From NCBI GenBank assembly GCA_037976565.1, contig CP137685.1, positions 21,471,032-21,535,031 of the forward strand: a DNA stretch of 64,000 nucleotides, written 5' to 3'. Origin of the DNA: Mesocentrotus franciscanus. Its lineage: Eukaryota; Echinodermata; Echinoidea; Camarodonta; Strongylocentrotidae. The notes under the pieces were generated by a model. It saw only the letters and a list, made by a program, of their open reading frames with translations, searched no databases and was not told the DNA's origin. Shown one piece after another: positions 49,861 to 62,360 of this stretch; the first letter of the stretch is position 1, and the number at the start of each line of letters is the position of its first letter. The position numbers were made by a program, and so were the translations under genes.

Positions 49861-51561
49861 CGAACTTTTCTTCTCCCATCAATGATGGGCGAACTATCTT
49901 TCATCACGTGATTTCCTTTTGACCAATCGTAGAGCAAGATTCTTAGTATGTGGAATATAATCTTTAATATTCTGAGACTAAAATAAAAGTTTTGATTCTG
50001 GACCCCCAAATCACAAAATTTTAACTTGGAATTTCTTAAAAATGTCAATCAAGACTCCCTGCTAAAAAAAACCAACAGCTATGCAGTGTAGATTTTATAA
50101 AAGGTACTTTCTGAACATTTTTTAGGAGAGAATACTACATTAAAAACCCTAGGATATTCTAAAAGCTTCATGCATGTAACTCACTGCATGCATTGTTCGT
50201 TTGCTGTGAGCAAACTAGAGCTCAGTATAATTCAATTTCAAAATGATTGATGAAATTCAAACTTGGCATGACTTTGACTGAACAATGTGCAAATATGATA
50301 TAAAAACAGCTCACAATTTACTTTCTACAGGATCCATAAATGCCTAAATGATTGAAAGACCTTATCAAACTAAGTAAATGCTTCATCTACAAAAGAGACT
50401 TTCAGACCAGGATAAATTTAAATGAAACTCGTATAAAGAAACATGACATATCACTGTGTATCAAAAGGGGCGTTCACACATGAAAAAAGTATCGTCTAAA
50501 GAAACTAGTTTTGAAGAGGTCAGTTGATATGACAACTGGCCATTCACGCTAACGACTAGCCTCATTTATACGGTTTTCATACTGCTTGATGTTGAGACGA
50601 AAGTGAGACTTTGTGATTCTTTATCAAACATGAAATGAGCTTCGCTATACAACATTTTGTTGTAAAATGTTCAAACATTCAGACTAGACAAAATAAAATA
50701 CTTTTAGCTCTAGATACATGTAAATGTATACAATGAATTTTGGTAGTCTAAATGAGGCTAAGTGCAATAAATATTAGCAGAGGATTTCAAAATACAAATA
50801 AAACCTATATATTCTGAATCAGAAAAATTGATTGGCCAAATCAAAATGTTGATGCAAAGAAAAGGCCATTCTAGCTTTTCTCTTGTGAAAACTGCTCATG
50901 CTCTTATCATACACGTTGTCGTCTTGGAGTTGTTCGTAAAATAGGCCATGTTTTGGACACGTTCATATATCTTGCTTGGGCTAAAAAGTGTCACCATTTC
51001 ATAATGGTTTAGTGTTATCTTTTGATTCAGAATGCTCTGAATTACTTACTGTACATGAGCAGAAAGAAAATATTACTGGAAAATTTGAGTCCATTCCTGT
51101 TTAGTACAGTGTGCTGTTCATGATTAAGACCAATTTAAACAAACATAATCATTGCAGTCTCTAAATTGGCAATGCAGAGTGAGATTTATTATAATTTTTT
51201 GTGTAAAAATTGTCAATTTTTTGTCAATTTTTAATGATTTTCATTAACACTGTTTTATTTAATATACATTTTCATTATTTTAAACTATGTTGAGAGTAGA
51301 GTAGAAAATACATATATTGTTGCCAATTTGAGGATGAAAGATGATGAATTTAGATCTGTAGAAAACCCTGAGCTGCTATGGGTCAAGAAGTATTTACATG
51401 TACATGCATTATAGCTACCGGTATGTAATTGACACAGCATTTATAACTCAAAGTCGCACAACTCAAAATGTCTTGCAGTCAAATCAATTTGTTTTGACCA
51501 AACTATGCAATATGTGTTATTTACACTTTCAAAGTTGAATTTTGCATAAGATTTTGGCTAT
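49861..51561. other. Intronic, no gene recognised
   Basis: ggggcgttcacacatgaaaa at 50467 resembles the end of element N, but no second end was found. Confidence 0.4.
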
Positions 51562-52160
51562 TTGTGCGGTTACGACAGATTCAACTTAATATGCAGAGAA
51601 CATGTTGGCAATGCCATGGCTAGATATAATACTAGAAATACAATGAATTATTACTTATCTGCTATAACAAAACAATATGAATTACACTCTTTTAGATATA
51701 AAGCTCCTTCTGCATGGAATTCTTTACCATCAGATACTACTTCTGTTAATAGTTTGAATTAATTTAAAAAAAGCTTAAACTATCTTATTTCCAATGATCT
51801 TACATTGTAACAATACTCATATTACTCCACAGTGCAATTTTGTTTAGGGTGGTGCAGTCTATATTTTTGTTTTTGTTTATGTTCTATTTTTTTTTTTTTT
51901 TTGTTATTGTTTATTCATATATCATTTTGTATGATTCTTTTACTAATTTTACTGTTTATGTGAATCTATCTCATGTCATTGTGGCTGTCCAGACAAACCC
52001 ACTACGGTTTTTATACATCAACCAAATTCCTATATTTTTACTGTCAATATTTTACTATTTTAATAACTGCAACCGAAATATAATAATTATGTATAAGTAG
52101 TACTTCTATTATATTGACTGCATGTTGATGTTACTGTTTTTATTATGGAATTGAATTGAA
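51562..52160 (+). pseudogene. LINE 3' end with RT C-terminus, abutting PDZ exon donor
   Basis: The coding part (51562-51762) includes ARYNTRNTMNYYLSA and RYKAPSAWNSLPSDTTSVNS, the NTR...WNSLP C-terminal signature of non-LTR retrotransposons. A T-rich 3' UTR follows and ends in ggaattgaattgaat. The tail stops about 8 bp from the splice donor of the PDZ exon on the other strand. Confidence 0.8.
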
Positions 52161-52168
52161 TGGCTCAC

Positions 52169-52320
52169 CTTTCTAGATTAAAGGACAGATTCCCAGTGGC
52201 ATTCTTGATGAAGTTCTGGGCGTCTAGATGGGTCATATTGGACATGTCGTATCCATTGATGGCAAGGATGATATCATTCTCAAGAATATTAGCTCGCTGT
52301 GCCTTGCTAAAGTTTGTTAC
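52169..52320 (-). CDS. PDLIM3: PDLIM/ALP exon: C-terminal half of PDZ domain
   Basis: This internal exon encodes 50 codons plus two bases and begins in phase 0 after the acceptor gctctttcag (52330-52321). It ends in phase 2 before the donor gtgagc. The protein runs VTNFSKAQRANILENDIILA, then INGYDMSNMTHLDAQNFIKN, then ATGNLSFNLE. The pattern (S-K-A, A-N-I, D-I-I-L-A-I-N-G, S-N-M-T-H-x-D-A-Q-x-x-I-K) is the second half of the PDZ fold of ALP/CLP36-type PDZ-LIM proteins, which bind alpha-actinin at Z-discs and stress fibres. The break before VT matches the intron position I recall for vertebrate PDLIM genes. Its phase-2 end joins the exon at 16662 exactly. The upstream exon with the carboxylate-binding loop (PWGF-like) was not found up to 64000. 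The choice among PDLIM1-4 is uncertain; an invertebrate probably has one pro-orthologue. Confidence 0.93.
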
Positions 52321-52387
52321 CTGAAAGAGCACACAGAGAATAAAAGGAACATCAACTTTCAATGATTCTTCAACCTTTTCTTCAGGA

Positions 52388-52891
52388 TTAAAGGGACTTG
52401 GTAACATTGTTCAGATGAGAGAAAATGGTGCTAAGGTAGTGACTTCAGTGCTAGATTTAAAATTAAAGATAATCTGAAAATTTGAGTGAAAAGGGACCAT
52501 AAACTGATCTGATTGATTCCTTAATTCTCCCAACTAATTGTTACAATTTAATTACATTTTATGTGAATGTAAATCATCACAAAGCAATGAATTGGCTCTG
52601 TATACCATTCCAGACATTTAAGTGTTGAAAGATTTTTAAAAACGTGTCTTATGTCTTATTTTCATGGAAAAACGGTTGGGAAATTCAAAAACGATTAGGA
52701 GAATTTACTGTTAGAGGGTGTTGCACAGTGACGCCTTCAAAGAAAACCATAAATATCTTGTGGTTTGAGAATTTTCTCAGGATTTTTGCATAATAGAGGG
52801 TTAGTACAGTAGAAGAAATATAATAAGTAACATTTCATACAAAAATTACCTTTTTTCATCAACCTTCAACAATGTTACAGAGTCACTTTAA
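52388..52891. mobile_element. TTAA-type element E copy 2, beside the PDZ exon
   Basis: It starts ttaaagggacttggtaacat and ends gttacagagtcactttaa. It lies 67 bp from the acceptor end of the PDZ exon (52320), within the upstream intron. It shares the bulk of its sequence with 18856-19391. Confidence 0.85.
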
Positions 52892-54503
52892 AGTCTCTTT
52901 CACAGAGAGGAATTCAATTGAATAGCTTTTTGAAAATTGAACAGGATTAAAATCTACTTCTCTAGGATATCTAAGTTGAAACATGAAAGAGCCAAAAGGA
53001 ACCAAAAAGATAAAAAATAAATAATTAGATGGTGATGTTATTTTATACAATTAGCCTTTTTCATGTTTTGATAATTATATCAAAACAGCGTTTAAAAGTT
53101 GTCCAAATGGGCTAAAATTTTATATTTTTTAATAGAAAGGGAAAATTATGTTATTTTATCAGGTATTGGTTTCATTTGCCTTGCTACTTTGTGCTCTGTA
53201 CACGTGTAAGGAAAATAAGGAAATACATTTGGTAACAATTAAATACCAGTAATGATACTCCTTCCATTTCGCAACCTGAAATTGTACACAAGCGTGTCTA
53301 CCATTTTCAACACTTCATAGTTATAAGTCAAGGAACGACAATGGATGGAATTTTAACATCAGTCTATTCATCCAATAATCCCAATACATATACATTGTAA
53401 ATGGAAACTTAATTACCATCATTCATTGCATGGTATTTTGCATTATTAAACCATACAGCCTATTTATACATGTACTGAAGTAAAATTATAGCATATCACA
53501 CAATGGCATGCCAGTCTATGGACCACATGTTGGGAAACACAGCTGTTCTCATCCATGCAATGTAAAAATAATGACAATATGATACACAGAGCACGAACTA
53601 AGAATATAGTCTCATTTGCAAGTATACATGCCTTGTGATTTGATAAAGAACTATGTGTAATATTGCTGACTATTTACTGAGTGATTCTCTGCTTCTTCCC
53701 ATCATTTAGTCTTTCAGTTTCAGCTTGAGTTTATTTTATATTTCACATTCACATTCATTACATATATCATAAGCCATAAACATTAAGAATGAAAAATGGT
53801 TCTTTTAAGTGGTATAAAAATACATACAATGATTATAGAGAAAGTGATAATAGGGGCGAAGTAACATACAGAGATATAATTATAATTGCATGGTATTTAA
53901 CCTGAATTTTGACAAATATATATTTGCTGTGGAATATGAGAGAATCTAGTAAAAAGCTAGGTTTTGTAAATTGTAGATTCCTTATACATAAGAGCAGTCT
54001 ATATACTGTGCATGTTAAATATATTCAATAAAAAAAAATATAACAGAAATATTTTTTCAAAACCCTGAGAGAGTCGAAATAAGACTAAGGACTAATAACA
54101 AAATATTAAATCTATAATATCCGCAATTAAGTATGATTTGCTGTGTAGAGTGCCATTGGTACATTTTGCAGATAATGGAATTTTTAACAATTTATAAAGG
54201 AAAATGGAGGAAAAACAAAACTGGATACATTAAAGATTAATTTTATCTTCAATTTATTATCAAAAAATTAAAAACGAAATTTGCGTGCATTGATTCTTCA
54301 GTAAGAATGTTCTTTAAGAATAAGCTTATCTTTTAATAACTGAAAATCAAATGTCAAACTGTGCCTGGACTAGAAGACTAAGTATAAGACAGACAAAATG
54401 GTGTGGCCCATCAGAACGCAGCAGGATTCGCTGCCAGTAAAATGAGATACAGACCATAACCCTCCTAGAATTTCAAAGATAGTAGGCGGATATAACTCTT
54501 AAC
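52892..54503. other. 5' intron, no exon found
   Basis: AT-rich sequence. I looked on the minus strand for a PWGFR or GGKDF-like PDZ start and saw none here or further right. Confidence 0.5.
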
Positions 54504-54866
54504 TATGTTCACACGAGACTGTTAAAGTTTAAAAGTTTGTGAAACCTCAAAGTTTTAAACAATGACCTACAAACAACCATGAGTGTTCGCACGGGATCAA
54601 AACAATGCGTGTTCAAAGTTTTAAATTACGAGCCAAGTACGCAGTCATTGTAACTGCAGACAGGCGAAACGTCAAAGTTAATTGCGTCTGCACGGTTCAC
54701 AACTTCGAGTGAGGACACCGTTAACTATAAGATCGCTCATGGTTTATAACTTCAAATAAATATGAAGTTTTAAAACGATGCGTCACATGGTCATGAACTA
54801 CAAGATAACCTCAATATTTAAAAACATGGGCTAAACTTAAAGTTATTAGACTCTTGTGTGAACCTG
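54504..54866. mobile_element. Terminal-repeat DNA element M
   Basis: It starts atgttcacacgagactgtta and ends ttagactcttgtgtgaacct. Words such as caaagtttta and taaaacttt-like segments recur inside. Confidence 0.65.
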
Positions 54867-55302
54867 GCTAATGACATTTAAGACTGTCGTCCCCTTGTGA
54901 TAAATGTTGTCTCTCACTATCTCTTACTATTTTCAAAACTAGGTTGAAATTGCTCAGATAACAAACATGTATGACCTAGAAAGACTTTCATGTGAAATGA
55001 CATCTGAGAGGTATGGCTGAGAGATTAATTACAGACTAGTTGACAATTATCTCCACGTATTTGCTTTTAGGTCTTTTCTTTATCAAGTTTCCTTGTTTCA
55101 CAAAGTATGAAAATTAGAAGCTTGGAGTGAACTTGACTTCATGATAAGAATGTAAGAAGAGAGGGACGACATGCGTTATAAAATACTGGTAGTTGAAATA
55201 CATACATGCACATGTATGTGCCTCAAGATAAGTTTTGATTGTGGGTAATTCAAGTGTAAAATTTGATTTTTTTTATTTATTAATGTATATAATTAGGAGA
55301 AT

Positions 55303-55382
55303 ACATCGTCTGTTTGGAGCCAGAAGGGCATTGTGTCTTAATACAGACTGAACGCCCTTTTGGCTCTGTACAGACGGCATGT
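55303..55382. mobile_element. MITE family A copy
   Basis: The arms are acatcgtctgtttggagcca and ttggctctgtacagacggca, upstream of the PDZ exon in the 5' intron. Confidence 0.8.
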
Positions 55383-55624
55383 AAGAGGAATGGGATACCA
55401 GGGGAAGATGAAAATATTTTAATGAACAAAATTTTGATAGCTTATTTTTTTACCACCCACACATCTCAAATAACTGCTCAAGCAACTTGATTTTAAATCT
55501 GATTGTGCCAGTCCTCGAGGCTGAAATGTTTTTCCTGCTAGGAAACTATTACGGTGAAAATAGGGGTAATAATTCCTGAATTGCAAAGTACTAGCTCCCC
55601 ATCATTCATACTCTGTAATCACAT

Positions 55625-55702
55625 ACATCGACTGCTGAAAGCCAGAAGGGAATTAATTCATATATTGTAAAGGAGGGTTAATATCTTTCTGCTTTTCAAT
55701 AA
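55625..55702. mobile_element. MITE family A, diverged copy
   Basis: The left arm is acatcgactgctgaaagcca and the right arm is weak (ctttctgcttttcaataaac). It lies about 240 bp from the previous copy. Confidence 0.55.
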
Positions 55703-56845
55703 ACAGTACGATCACAACCAGGGAAGAAATCAGAATTGACAAAGGATGTCATTACGGAGTGCAAAATCCATATCCTTGAGATGTACAAATGGAGAGAAAA
55801 GTCGAAAATAAGTTTTGATTGTACTCCGTGTTTTGATTTGTTTTGTCTTCTCGCCAAACGTGTCTGTGTTTGTCTTGCAATTGTATCTTTCCTTGAGTGG
55901 ACAACTGGTGGAGGCCCTAGTAATACTGCATCCATCTACCAGCTGACTGCTTCACTATGACTCAAGAATGTGAAGAATGCCATAACCTTGTAAGACACAA
56001 GCAAGTCTGCAAGCTTTGTAGGTGTGCTTAGAATGCAATGAAATAATACACGGCCACCAGAGCAGAGACAATTTTGTCACGTGCCCGGCAGAATGGTGAT
56101 ATGTGTCCATGTCCAATGGATGTCCATGCCTATTAAATATGAATGCAATTTAAAGGTTTGAGCTTCTTTTGACTTCATCTACTCAACAAATTTTAGTTTA
56201 TACATCATCAATATTGTTAGGGTGACATGTAGGTTACAACTTCTCTATATTATTTGATTATCTTGTCACTAAAAAAAGAAAAAAAAATTGTACAAGGCTT
56301 TATGTTTGTGTCCTTTCACTGGGCACATGATTAACCCAGCTTTTTAAAATGGGCATCTTTTCTACTAAAGTAACCTTGAATGTAGGCGATGTAATGCGAT
56401 TTGAGGCGACAACAAGAGAACAGGCCCCTGCATACAATTCACTGTAACTAAATCTCATTTCACCTATGATAGATCTAAGAAGAGCCCCCCTTTTGTAAAA
56501 TTGACCAAGATCCGTTAAACTATCAAAAACTTCACATAAAGATTTACCGTAAACTTCATCACCACATACATGCAGGCTCCTATCCTACTGCTAAACTTAC
56601 TCATCAATCTAGAAAATTGGATAATATTAATCCCTAATGAAATAAAATTGTTAAATCAAGATCAAATTGAATCATCATGTGTGTTTAAATTGATTCGAAC
56701 TGGGTCTGGAAAATGGAGACTAAGTCAGAAGTGTGGCCTTTCTTCAATGAAATTCTATTTTGATCCATGCATGAACCAAACAGGAAGATTCAAGACACTT
56801 GCCAGGATTCCCTTCATATACATGTACAGGTACACACGGTTCATT

Positions 56846-57112
56846 GCTGTTTGGTCTACAACCAGTTCGTCCACTACCTACCTGTAATTTGGTCTATTCC
56901 CATATGGTCTACACCCAGCCCGTCTACTATTCACATGGTCTTATAATCATTTTGTCTACTTATCATTTGGTCTAATGACCTTTCAGGCAAATAGTCATTT
57001 GGTCTAATTTCTATTTGGTCTTATCTCCAATAAGTCTACTTTCCATTTAGTCTATTCCTTATTTTGTCTACTATCCATATAGTCTAATAATCATTTAATC
57101 ATAAGTAATAAT
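56846..57112. repeat. Short tandem repeats of a TTTGGTCTA word
   Basis: The word catttggtctac and variants (cagcccgtctact, tccatttagtctat) recur about every 16-24 bp. The same repeat reappears at 63945-64000, cut off by the window edge. Confidence 0.8.
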
Positions 57113-57335
57113 AATCATCAAATGATTATTAGACCTTGTTTTAAAAATTTTTTTTTGCATATATGCCTTTGTGAAGCACCTCAATACAAATTATGGCTTG
57201 TCCTACCTAACAACACTCAATAATATATATATTTATATACCTCACTTTAGAAATCTAGCCATCTGATTGGTCGAAATTGGAGTCTTGATTTCAAGCCATG
57301 CCCCACTCACAGGGCATAGCAATAGCCCACAGGTA

Positions 57336-57949
57336 TGGCGCGCCGTTTGACCAATAAATCAGATAAACAGTTTATCGCCGATAAACACTGTTTATCGTCG
57401 ATAAACACTGTTTATCGAGCGATAAACACTGTTTATCAAGCGATTAACACTGTTTATCGAGAGAAACTATGTTTATCGACTGATAAACACAGTTTCTCTT
57501 GATAAACAATGTTTATCGCAGATAAACAGTGTTTATCGTGTTTATCAAGCGATTAACACTGTTTATCGAGAGAAACTATGTTTATCGACTGATAAACACA
57601 GTTTCTCTTGATAAACAATGTAAACTATGTTTATCGACTGATAAACACAGTTTCTCTTGATAAACAATGTTTATCGCAGATAAACAGTGTTTATCGTGTT
57701 TATCAAGCGATTAACACTGTTTATCGAGAGAAACTATGTTTATCGACTGATAAACACAGTTTCTCTTGATAAACAATGTTTATCGCAGATAAACAGTGTT
57801 TATCGCTGATAAACAGTGTTTATCGAGAGAAACTGTGTTTATCAGGCGATAAACAGAGTTTATCTCGATAAACACTGTTTATCGCCGAAAAACAGTGTTT
57901 ATCGGCGATAAACAGTCTTTATCTGAATTATTGGTCAAACGGCGCGCCA
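57336..57949. mobile_element. Palindromic GATAAAC/GTTTATC array inside a terminal inverted repeat
   Basis: The outer ends tggcgcgccgtttgaccaat and attggtcaaacggcgcgcca bracket about 540 bp. The bracketed DNA is built almost wholly from short palindromes such as gataaacactgtttatcg, gataaacacagtttctc and gagagaaactatgtttatcg. Larger blocks repeat: tttatcaagcgattaacact recurs at about 57432, 57541 and 57699. It has no coding potential and could form multiple cruciforms. Confidence 0.9.
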
Positions 57950-58215
57950 TTCACAGGGCCTAGTTAAAAGTTTCTACCCTCCGATCCTGCGATTCCCATT
58001 GGTTTGCGTGTTAAAATTGTCTACGTGTGAGCACGGACGCCATACAGTGCTCTTTGTCTGCGATTCCCAAATGATTGAACTTTCACTCATTTTTAAGCGA
58101 AGATTAACAGACAGTGTTTCAGATTTTCTGTGATGTTTTAACAAATTTTTACTCACTAAAAGGCTAAGGTAAGAATTCTTGTTAGATTTTTGTTTTAATT
58201 CGGCATATAAAAGTC

Positions 58216-58394
58216 ATATCGACTGCTTTAATACTCGAGGACTAGCTGTTTCTATACTGGCTCACAGGATAGTTGAATCCCCCGCTATCACCCCTCAGCG
58301 CGTCGCCCACCCAAGCGCGCCTCGGGTGATAGCGGGGGATTCAACTATCCCTTGAGCGTATAGAAACAGCTAGTCCTCTCGTAGCAGTCGATAT
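58216..58394. mobile_element. Fold-back element P with about 75-bp arms
   Basis: The left arm starts atatcgactgctttaatact and includes gatagttgaatcccccgcta; the right arm holds tagcgggggattcaactatc and ends gtagcagtcgatat. The loop is GC-rich (cagcgcgtcgcccacccaagc). It lies 267 bp from the palindromic array. Confidence 0.8.
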
Positions 58395-59797
58395 AACTAT
58401 AATATATATGCAATTTGCATTCTGAATATTGAAAAACAATTATTTGTAAAAGGTGAATGAAATCATTTGCATCAAGGCACTTTAGTATAAATTTGGTTAC
58501 ATTGCGGAAATGGCCTCGTGCGACAAGTCTGGTGTATGCAAATTATGATGCAAGAGGAAACTGCTGAGATTATGTCTTTATTACTCTAGAAATCGACTAA
58601 AACGGCAAATGACTACTATTCTTAGGGTCACAGAATGGATATTTAATCATAACCCCTGAATTACAAATAACACTTTTCCTCCACTGTCAGACTTTGTCAG
58701 GGGGTATAATGAGGTTTATCCCCTTGCCTTCCTGATTTCGTTATTCTGCTTTCATCAGCTGATACTAATTCCCTTTAATATTAAGACTACTGTCAGAGGG
58801 CAAAGCCAGTGAAAATGGGCTCGAGGAGGTGCTACTCCCCCCTCCGTACCCATTACCTCTAACACAGAAGTTACATGTAGGAAATTGGCCCGTGTAAGAT
58901 ACGGCTACAGACCAATTGTAGCCTACAAGGAGGAACCTAAAGTATAGGAGGTAGGGGGTAGAAGGGGCTACATGTACATGTGTATTTACATGTAATAGGA
59001 TCTCTTCTCACATAATATAATAATCTTCCTTTAATCAATAAATTTCGATTGCTTTCACTTGACTACTCAAGCTACTCAAGTCAGGATGGACCCCCTCCCC
59101 CAACCCCCTATGAATCCCATTTTGTTAATTGGCTACGCCATATTTTTGACAGGGTTGCATATACATGTAATTCGTTATTGCACAATCTCGGACACTAGGG
59201 GGAAATTTAATCATGCAACTGTCTTCACCCAGCATGTTCTATTGCAATACTTCAGTTAACCTGTTAACTACCGAATTCTAATTTCTCATAGGCTTAATAC
59301 AGAAACCATCCCGTTCCAGTAGTCTATGGATTAAAAACTATTGAATTCCTTTTCCTTCCCCCATTCAATTCTCTTGATTAACACACCTCGGGGGCTTAAT
59401 GAAAATTGTTAAAATACAATTGCATCTGGCACATGAGCTATAGCAACACCTAATCTCAAATGCATTGATTTCATTTCTTAATACATCAAGTTCACCTGAC
59501 TCATGCACCGTGGGGGTTTAATGAAAATGGACAAAAGTCCTGGCACATGAATCTTTTGACCAAGTGAAACATTACTTATGCATACTCAATAAATTTAATT
59601 CTGATTTCTGATTTGCAACAAAAGCAAAGAGTATCTATTTATCATATTTATTCATTTTGTATTAAAATCTTTTATTTTTAGTTAATTCCAAGGAGCACAA
59701 CATCAAATGATAACATACAAAAAGTGATGATAATAATAACATTGAAAAGAACAAGAGCAACTAAAGCCGGGGGATAGCCCTAAAGAAATATCTCAGC

Positions 59798-60182
59798 TTA
59801 AAGGTATAGATCAGTTCTGGTCATGTGATTGCATTGTGAAAGAAACGTGGAATCGATCAGAAATGGTTGATCATCTATCATATAAGTATTGGTGTGTACT
59901 GCAAGGTTCTAGAATCATCAAAATGATAAGAAATTTGGCCCAGTCTTGGTAAAGTAACAAGCACTGTACACAGAAAGATGTATATGGGACTATGCGATAT
60001 CTATCCAGTCCGGATAGATATGATAATTTACCAAATATATCAATTAGTAGGCAGTTTTCCCGGCAAAATTTGTATCATCACATATTAGTCAAAACACATT
60101 CTTTCACATGATTGGTAATAAGAGCTTCCATTTCATCTTTTGAGAAGGGGGGGGGGTTTCCAAAACTGGTCTATACCTTTCA
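59798..60182. mobile_element. TTAA-type element G copy 4
   Basis: It starts ttaaaggtatagatcagttc and ends actggtctatacctttc. It is highly similar to 21574-21976. Confidence 0.8.
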
Positions 60183-61069
60183 GATTTTCACTGCATACAG
60201 TTCTAAGTTTATATAAAATGACATATACCTATCCTTGAATAATTGTCCTGCAACAATACTGAAGGTATCCTCAAAAGTGTGATTGCAAAAAGCGTTTAAA
60301 GGTTTTTTGACATCCTTATAGTACATAGTACCAGAAAGGCCAACCCTTAAAATTCTTATTCAATGAGTGTTTATTCTTCCATGAATTCTATTACAACAAC
60401 AACAAAACCTTTCAACAGTCACCAAACTCTAAATGCGAGACAGACAAGAGCATTTTTTCATGAAACTTACGTCGCTCCAGGCAAAGATATTAGAGTGTGT
60501 GGTAGACAATGCATACACCTACAAAAGGTGCATTATACCTGTACTTCCATAGTTATTACTTTAAATAGAAATAAATCTAACCTTTCATTTTGACGACTTG
60601 CCTTGAAGCAATTGAATGAAATCACCCCTCCCCCATGAGTACATTTCAATCTTGCAATTTAGGATTTCTATAGGAAAATACAGTAAATATCCTGTGTAAG
60701 ATTACTGTTGATTTCAAGTTCATTTCCTGCATTCTACTAGCGACAGTATCTATTATTGTAGATTTCATTTTCTGCAACTTAGTGACAGTATCTATTGTTG
60801 ATCCATTTTGGAGAATATTACATATAAATTTACTGCTGACTTCTTTTTCTTTGGAATGGGAAACACATTCCAGGCAAGATACATAACGTGTATTGCTATG
60901 CATGATGTCTTTCAATTAGCATGAACCACCATGCGTTTAATTGAATTGGACTTGAAATGAACCTGAAGACAAATACAGTCAAACAACAATCTAGCATTGT
61001 CTGATATAAATCTATTTTTAAAAGGCTAATTCTCATATTTCAGTGTTGAGTCTGTGTCTCTTACTTCTG

Positions 61070-61432
61070 CTTTGTTATACAAATTATAGACTGTTCACAC
61101 TACCACTAGTTTCATAGAATTGTATCAAATATTTTGTATTGTGACCGTGTTCTCCTATCTTTGTCATGTAAAGTACCGTCTTGTCCAGTTCTCGTCTCTA
61201 TTGGCATCCCCCTTTTTTCCTCTATTTTGTTGTTCCTTTTGTAGTTACGAACTTGTTAATTAATTAATCATTATTCCTAAGTATCATTTGAGGTGTTCAC
61301 ACTTGTACAAGCATTGCTTTATAGTGGACCCCTCTGTTTCCAATATGTATTCTTAACTTGTTGTAAATGTTTCAAATTGATTCGTAATGTTTTGTTGGAA
61401 ACATAAATAAATTGAATTGAATTGAAATTGAT
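61070..61432 (+). mobile_element. Probable LINE 3' UTR with ATTGA tail
   Basis: The 3' end aataaattgaattgaattga resembles the tail at 52160. No coding remnant was recognised upstream. Confidence 0.4.
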
Positions 61433-62239
61433 TAAATTTTGTGAGATACTAAGTTTTCAATAACTGTGCCCTTTTCATTACTTACTCATCTCAACACTAC
61501 TCCATGGTATCAACTTTGCAATTAATTAATGACTTCTTCTGAGTTTTGAAAAGAAATAAAATTTTCTCTTCATTTTAATAAAGCTAATAAATATCAATAT
61601 TTGGATGGGTTAACAAAATGAGCCAGTAGTATGATTCATACTAATTAATTCAGTGTCAAAGAAGTATTTGTGCTTGCAAACCAATTTTCATTAACTGTAC
61701 TCCATCATCAAAATATGCTGTGAATTCTTCATGGCAACTGCAAAGTGTTTGTGCCCAAGAGAAGACTAGGCCTATATAGTTGATCGCTACATAACATTGA
61801 CATTCCGAGTCTAGCATCAGTAACTATGATTTATTGGGTATTCATTGCTTGGTGAGATTGTAATGAGTGTTTATACTGCGTCTAGTCATCATTATTGACA
61901 GACTTAACCACAAAACACACTAAAACCGTACTTGAAAGGCCAAATATAACTGTATCCAGTGAATGACAATACCCCAGTCTACTTGATATTTGGTTAATTT
62001 GGGGGTGTAATTATCTATTATTAAAGTGCATGTTTACAGAAAGATGTCAATGGGCTGTCATTTAGTCTTGTCTGAAGATAAGAAAACATGGGGGGGGGGG
62101 ATATCGAACAAAAATATGAATCAGCTCCATGCATTGGATATAGGCACAATATTTCTACTAAAGAGCAATAAGTCTCCACAAGACCTCTGGAAAAATGATT
62201 GAAATTAAAGTGTACCAATCACCCCAAAAATACATATTT

Positions 62240-62360
62240 TGTATTATAAGTAGTTCTATGCCACTCTACTATTCAAACATTGTGGAGCGGTGTGTGTGCA
62301 GCGCCTTGTAACCGCAAGGAAAAGGCGCTATATCAAATATCTTTTGGATTGGATTGGATT
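62240..62360 (+). mobile_element. LINE/SINE 3' tail with GGATT repeats
   Basis: gcagcgccttgtaaccgcaa and ggcgctatatcaaatatctt are followed by ggattggattggattgg. This is similar to the tail at 35565-35639. Confidence 0.6.

Larger units (their letters stand above)
16663..52168 (-). other. Giant PDLIM intron (about 35.5 kb)
   Basis: The phase-2 donor at 52168 and the phase-2 acceptor at 16663 match, and the joined protein resembles ALP proteins across the junction. No other convincing exon was recognised inside. The intron is filled with MITEs, LINE and SINE fragments and tandem arrays listed separately. Confidence 0.75.
58395..62239. other. 5' intron, no exon found apart from repeats listed
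   Basis: Unique-looking AT-rich sequence. The small ORFs at 60363-60593 and 60646-60915 match no family I know. Confidence 0.45.

Noticed and set aside
55696..55935. 79-codon minus-strand ORF with a basic Arg/Lys/Gln segment
   Set aside because: It overlaps the end of a MITE A copy and has no recognisable domain or splice phase fitting the PDLIM gene.
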